A DNA stretch of 5,310 bases from JBKPDV01 sp046728075. Its GTDB lineage: Bacteria; Acidobacteriota; Thermoanaerobaculia; UBA5066; Gp7-AA6. The notes under the pieces were generated by a model, which saw only the letters and a list, made by a program, of their open reading frames with translations, made no database searches and was not told the DNA's origin. A program made the position numbers and the translations under genes. Of the stretch, positions 1 through 5,232 are shown piece by piece. Every line of letters begins with the position of its first letter. Position 1 is the first letter of the stretch. The stretch is taken from the NCBI GenBank assembly GCA_046728075.1, contig JBKPDV010000126.1:1-5310 (forward strand), written 5' to 3'.

Positions 1-16
1 TGTGTATAAGAGACAG
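1..16. other. Tn5/Nextera mosaic-end adapter remnant (not genomic)
   Basis: The first 16 bases, TGTGTATAAGAGACAG, are identical to the 3' part of the Tn5 mosaic end used in Nextera tagmentation libraries. This is untrimmed adapter fused to a contig end, not host DNA. Translated in the frame of the following gene from the GTG at position 2 it gives the peptide MYKRQ, a known artefactual N-terminus in metagenome-derived protein sets. The true contig begins at position 17. Confidence 0.96.
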
Positions 17-1213
17 TCCTACATCTTCTCGGAGAAGCGCACGGTCTATCAGTACGAGCCGTCGTACGGAGTCGACAGCCCGGAGTTCCGCCGGTCCCTG
101 GACGCGTTCGGCACGGAAATGGTTCCCAACAATCGGGCGACGGTGCTCCGGAACGGGGACGGGACGTTCGCCGCGATCTTCGAGGCGATTGCGCAGGCGC
201 GCGAGAGCGTCAACGTTGAGCTCTACATTTTCAACCAGGGCTCGCTGGGGACCGAGTTCGCCCGGGCGCTGGCCGAGCGAGCCCGCGCGGGTATCGAGGT
301 GCGTCTGCTCGTTGACGGCTTCGGCTCGTCTCTGGGGGTTCTGGCGGACGAGATGCGGGCAGCCGGCGTGCGCGTGGCTGTCTACAAACCTCTGCGCATC
401 TACTCGCTGGGCCGAGTCGGACATCGCACGCACCGCCGAATACTCGTGGTCGATGGCCGCATCGGGTTCTCCGGCGGCTTCGCGATCGACGATCGCTGGA
501 GAGGCAACGCCCGCGGCCCCACCGAATGGCGGGAGACGAACATCCGTGTGGAGGGGCCGGTCGTGTCGCAGCTCCAACACATCTTTTTCGAAGATTGGGT
601 GCACACGACGGGTCAGGTGCTTCACGGCGGCAAGCAATTCCCGTTCGTCGACCCGGCGGGCGACGTGCTGGCGCAAGCGGTCGGGAGCTCGCGAAGTGAC
701 CAGAGCTCGATGGCCAAGCTTCTCTACTACATGGCCATTCAGGCCGCTCGAAAGCGAATCTGGATCGAAAATGCCTACTTCGTTCCGGACAGTCAGATCC
801 GCCAGGGCCTCGTCGCGGCCGCGGCTCGAGGTGTGGACGTCAAAATCCTCGTGCCGGGAAAGTACATCGACAGCCCGAACGTGCGCCTGGCCTCGCGATT
901 CCACTACGGAGAGCTCCTCGATGGAGGCGTGGAGATCTATGAATACCTTCCGACCATGCTCCACAACAAGGTGATGGTCGTCGACACGGTGTGGACTGCG
1001 ATCGGCTCGACCAACTTCGTCAACCGGTCCTTCAAGAAGAATGCCGAGGTTTCCATTGCGGTCTACGACCGCCCATTCGCGCGCGAAGTCGAGTCGACCA
1101 TCAACGAGGATCTGGGCGTGTCCGAAAGATTCACGAAAGAGAAATGGAAGAAGCGCGGGTTTCTCGCTCGTTTTGGAGAGCTTTTTTTCTGGCTCTTCTC
1201 GGAGAATTATTGA
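17..1213 (+). CDS. Phospholipase D-like / cardiolipin synthase family protein, 5'-truncated
   Basis: This is a PLD-superfamily protein of the cardiolipin synthase type, a family that makes cardiolipin by phosphatidyl transfer at the cytoplasmic membrane through a phosphohistidine intermediate. 398 genuine residues remain. The real N-terminus, which in relatives usually carries membrane segments, lies beyond the contig edge; the GTG at position 2 is adapter. Two PLD repeats are visible. The first active-site motif (431-454) reads H-R-R-I-L-V-V-D followed by GRIGFSGG, so the lysine of HxKxxxxD is arginine. The second (962-985) is canonical, H-N-K-V-M-V-V-D, followed by a GSTNF-type segment. The segment WRETNIRVEGPVV between them is typical of this group. 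The C-terminus is basic then hydrophobic and aromatic (FGELFFWLF), perhaps membrane-associating. The last 7 bases overlap the end of the convergent gene. Substrate specificity cannot be told from sequence; a general phospholipase or transphosphatidylase is the alternative. Confidence 0.93.
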   Translation, partial: SYIFSEKRTVYQYEPSYGVDSPEFRRSLDAFGTEMVPNNRATVLRNGDGTFAAIFEAIAQARESVNVELYIFNQGSLGTEFARALAERARAGIEVRLLVDGFGSSLGVLADEMRAAGVRVAVYKPLRIYSLGRVGHRTHRRILVVDGRIGFSGGFAIDDRWRGNARGPTEWRETNIRVEGPVVSQLQHIFFEDWVHTTGQVLHGGKQFPFVDPAGDVLAQAVGSSRSDQSSMAKLLYYMAIQAARKRIWIENAYFVPDSQIRQGLVAAAARGVDVKILVPGKYIDSPNVRLASRFHYGELLDGGVEIYEYLPTMLHNKVMVVDTVWTAIGSTNFVNRSFKKNAEVSIAVYDRPFAREVESTINEDLGVSERFTKEKWKKRGFLARFGELFFWLFSENY

Positions 1214-1506
1214 GGCGGCCGGGAACCCTTGGGGCGCCGCCGGCGGACCCGCTCCGCGGGGCGACGCGAGATCCGCCGAAGGGCGTCGACGATCCGCTCC
1301 TCTTCTCTCTCGAGCTCCTCCGGCCGACAGCTGTAGCGCAATCGATCTCCCTCGACCTGAACGTCGAGGATCTCTTCGAGGCGCACGGCCTCCGCCGTCG
1401 TGAGGTTGCGGGTCAGGCGAGCGACGCAGTTGACCTGCCTGTTGCTCCGGCTCCATGGAGTGACGACCACGACGCCGCCGATTTTCGGAAGAAACTGGAC
1501 GATCAT
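1207..1506 (-). CDS. Small hypothetical protein (99 aa) with basic C-terminus
   Basis: I do not recognise the family. The frame stays open upstream to 1740, but the ATG at 1506 is chosen because a GAGG sits five bases before it, and because upstream of it the frame would run through the start of the exonuclease gene. Codon third positions are mostly G or C through the proposed coding part, as in neighbouring genes, which supports real coding. The protein starts with a short hydrophobic strand (IGGVVVVTPW), continues with a charged, probably helical middle (LTTAEAVRLEEIL, later EELEREEERIVDALRRI) and ends in an Arg/Pro/Lys-rich tail (RRRRPKGSRPPQ) that could bind nucleic acid. It has no signal peptide and one Cys in each half. 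It converges on the PLD gene (7-base overlap) and diverges from the exonuclease (73-base gap). Confidence 0.68.
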   Translation of the reverse strand: MIVQFLPKIGGVVVVTPWSRSNRQVNCVARLTRNLTTAEAVRLEEILDVQVEGDRLRYSCRPEELEREEERIVDALRRISRRPAERVRRRRPKGSRPPQ

Positions 1507-1579
1507 GTCCGCCTCGACTCTTTCCCAAGCAAGAGATACGCCACGTCTGCAATCCCGGTGGTTTAGGATTCCTTCAACA
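1507..1579. promoter_or_regulatory. Divergent intergenic region, presumed promoters both ways
   Basis: This 73-base gap separates the divergent starts of the 99-residue gene (minus) and the exonuclease (plus), so it should hold promoters for both. I could not identify convincing -35/-10 pairs on either strand. AGGA at 1565-1568 lies 11 bases before the exonuclease ATG and is a modest ribosome binding site. Confidence 0.4.
1512..1515 (-). promoter_or_regulatory. Ribosome binding site of the 99-aa gene
   Basis: GAGG on the minus strand, five bases before the ATG at 1506. It decides the start among several open codons in a frame that continues upstream. Confidence 0.6.
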
Positions 1580-2503
1580 ATGCTCGAGCGCCTTCTCCCC
1601 CTGGAACGGGCCCTGGTGGTTTTCGATACGGAAACGACCGGTACCAATGCCCGCTCCGACCGGATCGTCGAGATCGCCTGCGTCAAGCTCCACCCGGATG
1701 GCAGACGCGAAGTCTGGGTCCGCCGGTTGAACCCCGGCATTCCGATCCCCGCAGCCTCGACCGCGATTCATGGGATCCGCGACGCAGATGTGGCCGGATC
1801 GCCCCGTTTTGCGGAAGTCGCCCGCGAGCTGGCGGACTTCCTGGAGAATGCGGATCTGGCGGGCTACAACATCACGGGTTTCGACCTGCCGGTTCTCCGC
1901 GTCGAGTTCCTGCGAGCCGGGATCCTCTTCGAGATCAGCCAGCGGCGTCTGCTCGACGCTCAGAGGATCTTCTTTGCCCGCGAGCCGCGGCACCTCTCCG
2001 CCGCCGCGCGTTTCTACTGCGGTCTGGATCACCACGGAGCGCACGGGGCGCTCGCCGACGCGGAGATGACGCTGGACGTGCTCGTCGGGCAGTTCCAGAA
2101 GTACGAAGATCTGCCGCGAGCCATCGCGCAGCTGCACGAGCTCTTCTGCGCCGGCCTCGACCAGGACATGGATCCCGAGGGCCGTTTCCGCCTCGTCAAC
2201 GGGCAGCCTACCGTCAATTTCGGCAGGAACCGGGGACGCCGGTTGAAGGACATGAGCCGGGAAGAGCCCGGCTTTCTCCGCTGGATTCTGAAGGGAGATT
2301 TCGCGGCACCCGTCAAGGAAATCGCACGGCGGTTTCTGCCAGAGGAGGAGCGCGGCGAGCAGCCCGCTCTCCCGCTCGACCCTCCGCAGCCCTCTCTCCC
2401 CCTCGACTTGCCGGGATCTCAGGGCACCCCGCCTGAGGAGAATCGGGGCGAGCAGCATGCTCTCCCTCTCGATTCCCGACGGGGTGAGCCGAACGCGACC
2501 TGA
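1580..2503 (+). CDS. DnaQ-like DEDDh 3'-5' exonuclease with DUF3820-like C-terminal module
   Basis: A 307-residue protein of the DnaQ/RNase T superfamily, whose members remove nucleotides from 3' ends with two metal ions, in proofreading, repair or RNA trimming. All catalytic motifs are visible: ExoI FDTETTG (D16, E18), ExoII in NITGFDLPVLR, and ExoIII HGALADAEMT with the His and Asp of the DEDDh type. After the nuclease domain (about 10-180) comes a segment with NFGRNRGRRLKD and PGFLRWILKGDF (about residues 215-240). This matches the GKxKGK...W..DF pattern of DUF3820-type modules often attached to such exonucleases. The tail (from about 255) is low-complexity, Pro/Glu-rich, with three Q-x-[AS]-L-P-L-D motifs. 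The ATG at 1580 is preferred because the domain starts ten residues later and because the upstream open frame overlaps the divergent 99-residue gene. The absence of polymerase or GIY-YIG domains argues for a stand-alone exonuclease; calling it the Pol III epsilon subunit itself would be unsafe. Confidence 0.92.
   Translation: MLERLLPLERALVVFDTETTGTNARSDRIVEIACVKLHPDGRREVWVRRLNPGIPIPAASTAIHGIRDADVAGSPRFAEVARELADFLENADLAGYNITGFDLPVLRVEFLRAGILFEISQRRLLDAQRIFFAREPRHLSAAARFYCGLDHHGAHGALADAEMTLDVLVGQFQKYEDLPRAIAQLHELFCAGLDQDMDPEGRFRLVNGQPTVNFGRNRGRRLKDMSREEPGFLRWILKGDFAAPVKEIARRFLPEEERGEQPALPLDPPQPSLPLDLPGSQGTPPEENRGEQHALPLDSRRGEPNAT
2342..2473 (+). repeat. Imperfect direct repeat encoding Q-x-[AS]-L-P-L-D motifs
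   Basis: Within the exonuclease tail, 2342-2380 and 2435-2473 are an imperfect direct repeat, 32 of 39 bases identical and 93 bases apart, both encoding RGEQ-x-ALPLD. A shorter middle copy (2387-2407) encodes QPSLPLD. The motifs are residues 261-267, 270-276 and 292-298. The DNA-level similarity points to internal duplication. Most differences fall at third positions, so the peptide looks conserved, but the sample is tiny. Confidence 0.75.
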
Positions 2504-3049
2504 TTACTTTCCCTGTCTGCGGAAGCGCAGCGTCTCTCCGGAGACGACGTTGCGCAGACGGATCGTCCCTGGCTCGAGCTCGATGGACCACTTGCCTGTG
2601 CCACCTCTTAGCGCGAAAGCGCAGGCGGAGACAGGCGCTTCGCCGGAAAATCCGTCGCCCGCGGCGCGAAGAGTGAAACCGCAAGCCGCGTTGGCCTCGC
2701 TCTCGCTGAATCGCGTGGCGTCGGGGGAGAGCGCCGTCACGGTCGCGTCAAACTTCGGGACAAACCCGACGTAAACGCCGCGTCCCTGCGTCTCCAAGCG
2801 CAGCAGCCCTTGCCGCCGGACGTTCTGGCCGAGGTACTTGCCGGTGACTTCGATGAAGAGGTCGTAAGGGTGCTGCGGATCCGTCGGGACGGGACGAAAG
2901 TCCAGGCGCAGCTCGTTGCCGGGTGTCGCGCCCTGGAAGGTTCCCGAAAGGATGTTGGCGATGTCGTAAACCGGACTGTCCGCAGCGGACGCCACGGCGC
3001 AAAAAGCCAGCAGGCTCGCCAGAATCCCAATGAGCGTCAGTCGTTTCAT
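2504..3049 (-). CDS. Secreted protein, tentatively CpeT-like beta-barrel
   Basis: A 181-residue exported protein. The ATG at 3049 is chosen because GGAGG lies four bases upstream and a clean signal peptide follows: MKR, a hydrophobic core, then A-S-A before Ala23. The cysteine at position 17 is preceded by Phe, so this is not a lipobox and cleavage by signal peptidase I is expected. The mature part is strand-rich. It has an early LSGTFQG, a YDLFIEV strand, an RRQGLLRLETQGRGVYVG stretch, and two cysteines (C123, C143) flanking GDGFSGEAP. The order G-x-F, paired strands, C...R..GDGF.G....C...G resembles CpeT/CpcT proteins, lipocalin-like barrels best known as bilin lyases but also found in non-photosynthetic bacteria. 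I match this by pattern only, so family confidence is about 0.4. A chromophore role is not implied. Its TAA directly abuts the exonuclease TGA. The gene upstream on the same strand ends 161 bases away. Confidence 0.82.
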   Translation of the reverse strand: MKRLTLIGILASLLAFCAVASAADSPVYDIANILSGTFQGATPGNELRLDFRPVPTDPQHPYDLFIEVTGKYLGQNVRRQGLLRLETQGRGVYVGFVPKFDATVTALSPDATRFSESEANAACGFTLRAAGDGFSGEAPVSACAFALRGGTGKWSIELEPGTIRLRNVVSGETLRFRRQGK

Positions 3050-3053
3050 AAGG

Positions 3054-3058
3054 CCTCC
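3054..3058 (-). promoter_or_regulatory. Shine-Dalgarno of the secreted-protein gene
   Basis: GGAGG on the minus strand, four bases before the ATG at 3049. It is the strongest ribosome binding site in the window and it fixes the start within a frame that stays open up to 3607. Confidence 0.75.
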
Positions 3059-3149
3059 GATAAGAGACAAAGAGCGAGATCCGTACCACAATACGCGTTC
3101 TTTACGTTCTCTTGAGGTCCGCCAAGCCTCTGTCTGGACTCGACTTGGC

Positions 3150-3191
3150 ACGGACCCGATCCGGCCGGTGTCCAGTCGTCCCTGGGTCCGT
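3150..3191. repeat. Inverted repeat between lipoprotein and secreted-protein genes
   Basis: ACGGACCC (3150-3157) and GGGTCCGT (3184-3191) form a perfect 8-bp stem around a 26-base loop that contains the palindrome CCGGCCGG (3161-3168). It starts 20 bases after the lipoprotein stop. No U-run follows on the minus strand, so it is not a canonical intrinsic terminator. It could be a transcript-end or processing hairpin, or chance in GC-rich DNA. Confidence 0.35.
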
Positions 3192-3210
3192 CCGCGCCGA
3201 GGGACAGCCG

Positions 3211-3705
3211 CTATCCCACGGGGGACAGCGCACGCAACCCTTTCAGCGTCCGCTGCATCGCCTCGTCGAGGGCCTCCTGGAGGATGGCTCGTTCGTTGTT
3301 GACGTTGCGATAGTTGGGGCGCGAGAGCTCGGAGGTGGAATCGAATTCCGTCAGCGTCCGTCCCGCGGCGTCGCGCACCGAGACGGTCCAGTCCGCGGCG
3401 GCATCCCACATGGCCTCGTCCAGTTTCGCTCCGAACCGGTGGATCTCGATCGAAATCGTCCCGGCATCCGCGCCGCCGCTCCACCGGCATCCGGGCAGCG
3501 ACCGCGAGAGAGAATCCTTGACGAGAGCCACGACTTGCTCCGACTCGCGCCGTTGCGCGCGTTGATCCGAGACCTGCAGCTTCCAGTCCACTCGTCCGGC
3601 GGGACATTGGATGTCGGGGTCGGGCGACGCAATCGGTTTGACGCCCGTGGTGCTGTTACAGGAGACGAGGAGCAGCACGAGCGCGAAAAAGGCCGCGGGT
3701 CTCAC
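3211..3705 (-). CDS. Small predicted lipoprotein, function unknown
   Basis: A 164-residue protein starting at a GTG that overlaps the TGA stop of the upstream regulator (GTGA), so translation is probably coupled. A purine-rich AGGAAAGGAG (3728-3719) lies 13 bases upstream, rather far. The N-terminus is a lipoprotein signal: MRP, a hydrophobic run, then L-V-S-C with the lipidated cysteine at position 16. The mature region begins with a Ser/Thr/Pro linker, then alternates strands and helices: WKLQVSDQR, a helix ending at PGCRW, TISIEIHRFGAKLDE, ADWTVSVRDAAGRTLTEFD, and a long C-terminal helix (ERAILQEALDEAMQRTL). This loosely recalls small envelope lipoproteins of the YajG/LptE type or ABC-transport auxiliary components, but I see no diagnostic motif. 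Residues N-terminal to the GTG would read the regulator's 3' end in another frame and are not part of the gene. Confidence 0.83.
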   Translation of the reverse strand: MRPAAFFALVLLLVSCNSTTGVKPIASPDPDIQCPAGRVDWKLQVSDQRAQRRESEQVVALVKDSLSRSLPGCRWSGGADAGTISIEIHRFGAKLDEAMWDAAADWTVSVRDAAGRTLTEFDSTSELSRPNYRNVNNERAILQEALDEAMQRTLKGLRALSPVG

Positions 3706-4811
3706 TGCGAGGAAGACGCTCCTTTCCTCTGTTGCGACTTTTGACTTTCCGTTCCGCGGTTCGAATAGTTTTTCGTGAGCGCCTCCGACTCGGAACGAAG
3801 ATCCTCGACCAGCTCCGGGGGGGCGAGAACTTTCGCGTCTTTCCCATAGGCGAGCACGAAGCGCCGCGCCTCGCGAATCGATTGGGCCGGCATCTCCAGC
3901 GTGGCGCACCCATCCGGAGTGCTCTCGATCTTCTGCTGCGGGTGAAACTGCATTTCCCGCACCTCATCGGAGATTTCCTTGGAGAAGCGCACCTTCAGCT
4001 GGAAAGGGCGGGCGTCTCCGACGTAGAGACCGAAGGTGTTGCGGAAAAACTCGTCGGCGTCGAAGTCCCGCGGGATGGAGTAGCGCCGGCTCGTCAGGCC
4101 GGCGGTCTCGACGCGCGCAAGGTAGAAGTTCTTCACCTGGGCGGCTTCGCGATCTTCCGCCAGCATCATCCAGTCGCGCCCGGCGAGCACAAAGGCATAG
4201 GGATGCACGACACGTGGCTCGCCCGCGGGCTCACCCGGACGGTGGTACTGAATCGAGAGCGCCACACCGCGCTGCATCGCCTCCGCCACGGCCTGCCAGA
4301 TCTCCTCCCGCACCGGCCGGAATGGCGCGCGCAGAGCGAGCTTCTCCCGAACGATCTCGGGCCGCAGACGCACGGCGGGCGGCATGAGCTCGGCCAGCCG
4401 CTCGTAGCAGGCCGTCAGGTCGCGCGCCAGTGGAGAGCCTCCGAAGAGAGCGAGCACTTGTGCCGCGACCCCGATGGAAAAGAGGTCCTTTCCGTCGACG
4501 GGAAGAAAGGGGAGCACGTAGTCTCCGCGCGAGTAGAAGTACCCATTCTCATCGCGGGAAAACTCGATCGGAGCTTCCAGCTCGTCTCGCATGTAGTCCA
4601 GGTCCCGCTGGACGGTCTTCGTGGACACCGAGAGGCTCTTGGCGAGCGTGGAGGCGTTGGGGAAGCGGTGCTCCTTGATCTCGTGATGGATCGTTTGAAG
4701 GCGCCTCCACAGCGGCCGATCTTTGAAGGCCCCCTGCCTCCCCATGATCAGCCCGAATGAGTCCGGCTCGGCCGGCTCAGCCGAGCTCGGGCGAGAAGGA
4801 GAGGCAAGCAT
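3702..4811 (-). CDS. WYL-domain transcriptional regulator (HTH + WYL + WCX)
   Basis: A 369-residue DNA-binding regulator. Order of domains: a winged helix-turn-helix at about residues 33-95 (RPLWRRLQTIHHEI, then NASTLAKSLSVSTKTVQRDL and GYFY), a WYL domain at about 165-240 (SIQYHRPG, HPYAFVLAGRDW), and a C-terminal WCX extension at about 270-340 (VRFS...EVREMQFHPQQ, FVLAYGKDAKVLAPPELVEDL). WYL domains of this family are thought to bind nucleic acid or small ligands and switch the HTH activity. The signature triplet is W214-M215-M216 here instead of W-Y-L. Neither possible start has a good ribosome binding site. The ATG at 4811 adds a 22-residue Ser/Pro/Glu-rich leader, while the ATG at 4745 (347 aa) begins just before the conserved part and may be the true start. 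The lipoprotein gene follows with a 4-base overlap. Targets are unknown; autoregulation is plausible. Confidence 0.92.
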   Translation of the reverse strand: MLASPSRPSSAEPAEPDSFGLIMGRQGAFKDRPLWRRLQTIHHEIKEHRFPNASTLAKSLSVSTKTVQRDLDYMRDELEAPIEFSRDENGYFYSRGDYVLPFLPVDGKDLFSIGVAAQVLALFGGSPLARDLTACYERLAELMPPAVRLRPEIVREKLALRAPFRPVREEIWQAVAEAMQRGVALSIQYHRPGEPAGEPRVVHPYAFVLAGRDWMMLAEDREAAQVKNFYLARVETAGLTSRRYSIPRDFDADEFFRNTFGLYVGDARPFQLKVRFSKEISDEVREMQFHPQQKIESTPDGCATLEMPAQSIREARRFVLAYGKDAKVLAPPELVEDLRSESEALTKNYSNRGTESQKSQQRKGASSSQ

Positions 4812-5030
4812 CGCAAGAGGGCTGACCCGGCGCCTGGAGCTGCTTGGTGTGATTCGAATCGGTCGCGATCGAACATCCGCTCCGATTCTGTCAGAAAGTG
4901 TCGGCCGGTTGAGGAAGAAGCCGACGAGGCGCGTCAGTCAATGGAGAAACAGATGGAGTCAAGTCTGTGCAGCGATGTGACTTCGGGCGTTCCGATCCTG
5001 TGGCCTCCCCTTTGCGAGCCCAGCAAATAA
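4812..5030. promoter_or_regulatory. Upstream region of the WYL gene with two palindromes
   Basis: No convincing gene is seen on either strand. GATTCGAATC (4851-4860) is a perfect 10-bp palindrome 39 bases before the WYL gene's upstream ATG. TTCTGTCAGAA (4886-4896) is a perfect palindrome around one central base. Either could be an operator. CTGACA on the minus strand (4894-4889) is a passable -35 element, but no matching -10 follows at normal spacing. Promoter position is therefore unproven. Confidence 0.35.
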
Positions 5031-5147
5031 ATGTTTGAACTCCTTCTTCTGCTGTTGGCGGCGCTGATTGTGATTGTCGCCTTCGCCAACGATGACGATT
5101 TGCCCGGACCGCGCCGCTGCTTCGCAGCGGCGTCCGGAGCCCGCTGA
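5031..5147 (+). CDS. Possible 38-aa single-pass membrane peptide
   Basis: ATG at 5031 to TGA at 5147 encodes a 38-residue peptide. Residues 2-19 are almost purely hydrophobic (FELLLLLLAALIVIVAFA), a good transmembrane helix, followed by an acidic NDDD turn and a short Arg-containing tail. No Shine-Dalgarno is visible before the ATG, which is preceded by AAATAA. The last third of the frame is also a long GC-rich hairpin, so the tail may be dictated by nucleic-acid structure. It could be a genuine small membrane protein or a chance frame; the hydrophobic composition is its main support. Confidence 0.3.
   Translation: MFELLLLLLAALIVIVAFANDDDLPGPRRCFAAASGAR
5104..5137. repeat. Long GC-rich hairpin (14-bp stem)
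   Basis: CCGGA (5104-5108) and CGCCGCTGC (5112-5120) pair with GCAGCGGCG (5124-5132) and TCCGG (5133-5137), giving a 14-bp stem with a 3-base bulge (5109-5111) and a TTC loop. It is very stable on either strand but lacks a following U-run. It could be a REP-like element, an mRNA 3' stem or part of a larger intergenic element with the heptamers that follow. Confidence 0.7.
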
Positions 5148-5165
5148 GCCCCGTCGAGGCTTGAG

Positions 5166-5200
5166 GAGAGTCGAGAGTCGAGGGTTGAGGGTCGAGAGTG
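5166..5200 (+). repeat. Heptanucleotide tandem repeat, consensus GAGRGTC (5 units)
   Basis: Five consecutive 7-base units: GAGAGTC, GAGAGTC, GAGGGTT, GAGGGTC, GAGAGTG. A diverged unit (GAGGCTT, 5156-5162) precedes them. The seven-base period is not a multiple of three, so this is unlikely to be coding. Confidence 0.85.
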
Positions 5201-5206
5201 AAAAAT

Positions 5207-5231
5207 AGAGCCGGGACCCACCCTCGGCTTT
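5207..5231 (-). terminator. Possible weak intrinsic terminator (minus strand)
   Basis: Read on the minus strand, AGCCGAGGG and CCCGGCT form an interrupted 7-bp stem (GA bulge) around TGGGT, followed by CTATTTTT (down to about 5201). It would end a minus-strand transcript entering from beyond the right edge. On the plus strand the stem is followed only by TTTCT. The stem is short and imperfect. Confidence 0.3.
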
Positions 5232-5232
5232 C

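Noticed and set aside
1400..1579. Exonuclease start 60 codons further upstream
   Set aside because: The extra N-terminus overlaps the minus-strand 99-aa gene, is low quality (TTTTPP, many Arg/Ser) and is not needed for the nuclease domain, which begins ten residues after the ATG at 1580.
2996..3049. Secreted protein as a lipoprotein (Cys at residue 17)
   Set aside because: The residue before the cysteine is Phe, not Gly/Ala/Ser, and an A-S-A cleavage site follows.
3061..3070. Second adapter-like TAAGAGACA
   Set aside because: Only about nine bases match the mosaic end (an A follows where the adapter ends), and it lies inside continuous sequence between a ribosome site and a gap; chance similarity.
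3050..3607. N-terminal extension of the secreted-protein frame
   Set aside because: It overlaps the lipoprotein gene and would place the signal peptide internally; the GGAGG before the ATG at 3049 gives a clear start.
3732..4760. 342-aa plus-strand open frame opposite the WYL gene
   Set aside because: It is the antisense shadow of a well-supported regulator; no domain is recognisable in it.
1580..4811. Defence system built from exonuclease plus WYL regulator
   Set aside because: WYL regulators do occur in defence loci, but here the two genes are over 1 kb apart, on opposite strands, separated by two envelope genes, and no helicase, methylase or effector is present.
4840..4880. tRNA T-arm-like GATTCGAATC
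   Set aside because: The loop resembles a T-loop but the flanking five bases do not pair on either strand and no acceptor or anticodon arm can be found.
4934..5221. 95-aa minus-strand open frame containing STLDSRLSSS
   Set aside because: This peptide is simply a translation of the heptamer repeat and hairpin; there is no domain or ribosome site, and composition is unlike the real genes.
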